Below, in pieces: positions 6,702 through 9,328 of a stretch of 9,328 bases of DNA. Positions within the stretch are counted from its first letter, which is position 1, and each line of letters begins with the position of its first letter. The translations under genes and the position numbers were made by a program. This DNA is from Rickettsiales bacterium (GTDB lineage: Bacteria > Pseudomonadota > Alphaproteobacteria > Rickettsiales > UBA1997), in assembly GCA_031284025.1 (NCBI GenBank), contig JAITAR010000003.1:1-9328 (forward strand). The letters are read 5' to 3'. The notes beneath the pieces are model-generated. The model was not told the DNA's origin and ran no database searches. It saw nothing but the letters and a program-made list of their open reading frames with translations.

Positions 6702-7994
6702 ATGACTGAAAAAAAAGGTAATTCTGTGGAATTCGAAAAAAGTAGATGCATAAAATGCACGAAATGTGTGCTCCGTTGTAGTGGAGTAGTTGGCATTGGT
6801 CATCTGGCAATCAAAGGCGAGGGCAAGGAAAAATACATAGATTTTATTCAGGAAAGGCCATGTACAAATTGTGGCCAGTGTACCCTCGTATGTCCAGTCA
6901 ATGCTATGAGGGAACAGTCCAGCATCGATGACGTAAAAAAACAGCTAGCCGACACTTCTAAAATTGTGATTGCACAGTGTGCTCCATCGGTCAGGTCTTC
7001 GCTGAATGAAATTTTCAAAATAGAACACAGCTCTAAAATAGAGAAAAAACTTAACAGCTGTTTCAGACTCCTAGGTTTTAAAAAAGTTTTCGATGTGAAT
7101 TTCGGAGCCGACATAACTAGCATAGTTGAGGCAGACGAGTTGCTCGAGAGAATCGAAGAAAACGTCGCCCTGCCCATGTTTACCTCCTGTTGCCCGTCCT
7201 GGGTCAATTTTGTAAAAAAATACAGACCTCAGCTGCTGGAAAATTTAACAACAGCCCTGTCTCCCCAGATACACGCTGGCTTTGCCTACAAAACCTGGTG
7301 GGCGGAAAAAGAAACAATAGATCCAAAGAATATAGTGGTCGTATCTATAATGCCATGCACATCAAAGAAGGATGAAATCGAGAGTTTCAGATTTAAAGGG
7401 CTGAAGGCCGTAGACTATGTACTAACAGTTAGAGAACTAGCAAAATTGATAGAAGAAGGGAATGTAGATTTTGCCGGTCTGGAGGAGAGTGATGGAGATG
7501 CCCTGTTCAACTATTCGGGAGGAGCCGTCATCTATGGAAAAAGTGGAGGAGTCATGGAATCAGCCATACGCGTCATTAAAAGGAAAATTGAAAATAAATC
7601 CATCGATAACTTTTACCCCCAGGAGGTAAATGAAAATGGAATTTTTTTTAAAGAGTCTACGGTGAATATTGGATCTAGGACTATAAAAATAGCAATTATA
7701 GCGACTCCAAAAAATCTAATGGGTTTTATAGATAGTGGCAAATATAAAGAGTATCACTACATAGAGGTCATGAATTGCCCTGGCGGCTGTTTGGGTGGTG
7801 GTGGACAACCTCTGCTGCCAGCAAAGCCCGCTCTGGAGGCAGAATTGCTGCAGAAAAGACGAGAACTGCTACAAAATCTAGACAACAACAATGTGAAGCG
7901 CAATGCTTTGGAAAACGAAAACGCCATAGAATACCTGAATTGGGTTTCAATGAAAAATCTTAGAGAAAAACTTCTGCTAGCCAGTGTAGACTAG
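6702..7994 (+). CDS. hydA: [FeFe] hydrogenase with two N-terminal [4Fe-4S] clusters
   Basis: The enzyme catalyses reversible proton reduction to H2, usually with ferredoxin, in the cytoplasm. It is 430 aa. Residues 1-70 form a bacterial 2[4Fe-4S] ferredoxin domain (C16, C19, C22, C26; C54, C57, C60, C64). The H-cluster domain carries all three signatures: TSCCPSW (161-167), IMPCTSKKDE (216-225) and IEVMNCPGGCLGGGGQP (354-370). This gives cluster ligands C164, C219, C359 and C363 and the proton-transfer cysteine C163. E143 and E146 align with proton-path glutamates of Clostridium CpI (from memory E279/E282), while the CpI serine S319 is T183 here. A C-terminal helical tail resembles the fused small-subunit domain. 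It lacks the extra N-terminal clusters of longer forms (an M2-like layout). HydE, HydF and HydG, needed to build the H-cluster, are not in the window. It is the second gene of the 5740 cistron. Confidence 0.96.
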   Translation: MTEKKGNSVEFEKSRCIKCTKCVLRCSGVVGIGHLAIKGEGKEKYIDFIQERPCTNCGQCTLVCPVNAMREQSSIDDVKKQLADTSKIVIAQCAPSVRSSLNEIFKIEHSSKIEKKLNSCFRLLGFKKVFDVNFGADITSIVEADELLERIEENVALPMFTSCCPSWVNFVKKYRPQLLENLTTALSPQIHAGFAYKTWWAEKETIDPKNIVVVSIMPCTSKKDEIESFRFKGLKAVDYVLTVRELAKLIEEGNVDFAGLEESDGDALFNYSGGAVIYGKSGGVMESAIRVIKRKIENKSIDNFYPQEVNENGIFFKESTVNIGSRTIKIAIIATPKNLMGFIDSGKYKEYHYIEVMNCPGGCLGGGGQPLLPAKPALEAELLQKRRELLQNLDNNNVKRNALENENAIEYLNWVSMKNLREKLLLASVD

Positions 7995-7998
7995 GCGA

Positions 7999-8664
7999 CT
8001 ATAGTTGGTCAGGTTGGTGGTTTATACTATTCATACTATTTTTGATAAAATTTACCGCTACCCTAACACAGTCGTAGTCCAATGCTCTGTGCCCAGAATT
8101 ATTGTGGCAGCTGTGGGTCTCCACAGTAGCTCCGAAATTTTCTAGCAGTTTTTTGCTTGGTATCAGAAAGCTGTAGGGAACTACATCATCACCTCTGCTG
8201 TGGATCATAAGTACATTTTGTGGCGTCCTCGTGGCCGAAGTACAATTGGCCAGAGGTTCCGGATATAGACCGGAGAATGACACTATGCCACCGATGTCAT
8301 AGTTTAGTCTAAGACCAGCGTAGAGCGACATCATTGCACCCTGAGAAAAACCAACGAGAAAAACATTCTCTGAATCGGTCCCACGCCTCACAATCTGGGC
8401 ATCCACAAAATCACATAGCGCCCCGTGGCTTTCTTCTATAGCTTCGGCTATGGCTGCCATGTCCGTCAGTGCAAACCAGCGATAGCTTCCTGGACTCATT
8501 TGCTGAGGTGCATCCGGTGCAATGAAACAAATATCTTCGGATATGGAATAAAAATATTCACTGAGGCTAATGAAAGCTTCTCCACTGTCTCCCAGGCCGT
8601 GCAATAAAAATATAACATATCTATCTTTTCCACTCCTAGCCGGTCTTTCCACAAAATCTAGCAT
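7999..8664 (-). CDS. Alpha/beta-hydrolase, phospholipase/carboxylesterase family
   Basis: A soluble serine esterase of 221 aa, typical of the bacterial carboxylesterase / acyl-protein-thioesterase-like family. HGLGDSG (22-28) supplies the oxyanion region, GFSQG (105-109) carries the nucleophile S107, HSRGDDVVPY (155-164) holds the acid D160, and SGHRALDYD (190-198) the base H192, so the triad is complete. There is no signal peptide, so it is probably cytoplasmic. The physiological ester substrate is unknown. GGGG lies 4 nt before the ATG. Its stop is only 4 bp from the end of the convergent hydA, leaving no room for a separate terminator. It follows the autotransporter gene on the same strand after 79 bp that contain a palindrome. 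Confidence 0.93.
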   Translation of the reverse strand: MLDFVERPARSGKDRYVIFLLHGLGDSGEAFISLSEYFYSISEDICFIAPDAPQQMSPGSYRWFALTDMAAIAEAIEESHGALCDFVDAQIVRRGTDSENVFLVGFSQGAMMSLYAGLRLNYDIGGIVSFSGLYPEPLANCTSATRTPQNVLMIHSRGDDVVPYSFLIPSKKLLENFGATVETHSCHNNSGHRALDYDCVRVAVNFIKNSMNSINHQPDQL

Positions 8665-8710
8665 CTAACCCCAGTATGATTTACTGTAGACAGACTAGTT
8701 TACGATATTA

Positions 8711-8724
8711 TTAATTGCAATTAA
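8711..8724. repeat. 14-bp perfect palindrome TTAATTGCAATTAA
   Basis: A fully symmetrical sequence in the 79-bp gap between the autotransporter stop and the esterase start. On the minus strand it lies next to a TAATAT-like hexamer that could serve as a -10, so an operator role is possible. A hairpin is unlikely because the palindrome has no loop. The rest of the gap (8665-8743) shows nothing else clear. Confidence 0.4.
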
Positions 8725-8743
8725 CTGATTTAATTCTAGATAG

Positions 8744-9328
8744 TTAGAAACTACACTTCATTGTAGCACCAACAGAAAATGACCTATAGCCACTGGCACC
8801 CCTATAGCTGCCACCCAAAGAAATTGACACATTTTTAGCCAACTGATAGCTCAGACCCAGAGCCACAGAGCCAGACAGTTTGCCCACTTCCGTACCTCTG
8901 CTTTTCAATTTGCCCGAGCTGGCGTATTCTCTAAGGCTGGCAGAGATCTCTGGATTGGAGTAGGATAGCAGATAGCTGGTGCCCAGAGAAATGAATGGTC
9001 TGAAATTGGCCAGATCTAGAGCCATAGTCAAATTTAAATTGCTAGCTATCAAATGATGGCTGCCACCATCTATCGTTAAATTTAAAACTCCTGCACCCTC
9101 TTCGCTAAATTTGCCGTAGCTCAGCAGAGAGGTTTCTAGCGATGCCGAAGGAGTGAAAATTAGATAGCCTCTCACTCTAAATTCTTTTTCCAGCACCATA
9201 GCTGCATTAAATGTGTTGGTGGAAAAATTGGATTTTGCTATCTCATTTAGTTTTTCTATGCTTCGGTCAATTTTGTGACTATTTCTTCTGTAGGACAGAT
9301 TGAGAGCTATATTGATGCCATTGATAAC
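8744..9328 (-). CDS. C-terminal beta-barrel of an autotransporter, 5' end cut by window edge
   Basis: The frame stays open from the right edge (9328) to the TAA at 8744, giving 194 visible residues. An internal ATG at 9199 would give a 151-aa protein, but it would cut the barrel short and is not the real start. Alternating hydrophobic strands, the GYLIFTPSASLETSLLSYG segment (54-72 of the visible part), FRPFISLGTSYLL and LGLSYQLAKNVSISLGGSY, and the final aromatic residue (MKCSF) are typical of the PF03797-type autotransporter barrel or a closely related outer-membrane barrel inserted by the BAM complex. The passenger domain, which would show its function, lies outside the window. A general outer-membrane porin-like barrel is the main alternative. 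Confidence 0.75.
   Translation of the reverse strand, partial: VINGINIALNLSYRRNSHKIDRSIEKLNEIAKSNFSTNTFNAAMVLEKEFRVRGYLIFTPSASLETSLLSYGKFSEEGAGVLNLTIDGGSHHLIASNLNLTMALDLANFRPFISLGTSYLLSYSNPEISASLREYASSGKLKSRGTEVGKLSGSVALGLSYQLAKNVSISLGGSYRGASGYRSFSVGATMKCSF

Noticed and set aside
8744..9199. Autotransporter region read as a complete 151-aa gene starting at 9199
   Set aside because: The same frame remains open for 43 more codons to the window edge and continues the beta-strand pattern, so the ATG is internal and the gene is partial.
1..9328. CTAG avoidance or enrichment as a signal
   Set aside because: By eye the tetramer occurs about forty times, close to what base composition would give. 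It is not depleted as in many proteobacteria, but this needs a real count and is not a feature.
1..9328. TGA reassigned to tryptophan
   Set aside because: Conserved tryptophans in DnaX, DegP, HIT, hydrogenase and esterase are TGG, and no family-length protein needs read-through of TGA, so there is no sign of sense use.
1..9328. CRISPR array, insertion sequence, integrase or prophage genes
   Set aside because: No regularly spaced repeats, transposase or phage-like proteins and no long terminal inverted repeats were seen.

Overview
The window looks like part of the chromosome of an alphaproteobacterium with a host-associated or anaerobic lifestyle. The evidence is indirect. Several proteins (DnaX, the Bax-inhibitor-1 family protein, the single-TM TPR-like protein) read most like alphaproteobacterial versions. 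The DNA is AT-rich, with AGA, ATA and CTA codons common. An LPS gene (kdsA) and an autotransporter barrel show a Gram-negative envelope. An [FeFe] hydrogenase points to fermentative or anaerobic metabolism. An endosymbiont of an anaerobic protist (Holosporales/Rickettsiales-like) would fit, but the window holds no rRNA or other decisive taxonomic marker.

Layout, left to right. Positions 1-3464 are a minus-strand block read from right to left: a Bax-inhibitor-1 family membrane protein, an intergenic hairpin, a strong extended -10 promoter, a periplasmic HtrA/DegP-type protease, and dnaX, which runs off the left edge. The protease stop and the dnaX start are 6 nt apart and in the same frame. 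A 220-bp divergent region (3465-3684) separates this block from kdsA (plus), a metal-dependent-class KDO-8-phosphate synthase. kdsA converges on a small HIT-family protein (minus) across a large imperfect hairpin. The HIT gene diverges from a plus-strand run: a single-TM TPR-like protein, then a clear TTGTTA/TATAAT promoter lying almost on the start codon of an unrecognised polytopic membrane protein, then a complete two-cluster [FeFe] hydrogenase whose ATG is 2 nt after the membrane gene's stop. The hydrogenase ends 4 bp from a convergent alpha/beta-hydrolase (carboxylesterase family). A 14-bp perfect palindrome and the C-terminal barrel of an autotransporter, cut by the right edge, finish the window. 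No gene-free stretch exceeds 300 bases.

How the genes relate. The block mixes envelope functions (protease, LPS precursor synthesis, autotransporter, TPR-like protein) with replication (dnaX) and hydrogen metabolism. The most system-like unit is the two-gene cistron at 5740-7994: an unknown 7-8 TM protein tightly coupled to a hydrogenase that keeps all its visible cofactor ligands. The second striking signal is stop-codon use: of nine visible natural stops, eight are TAG, one is TAA and none is TGA, and TGA is not used in frame either.
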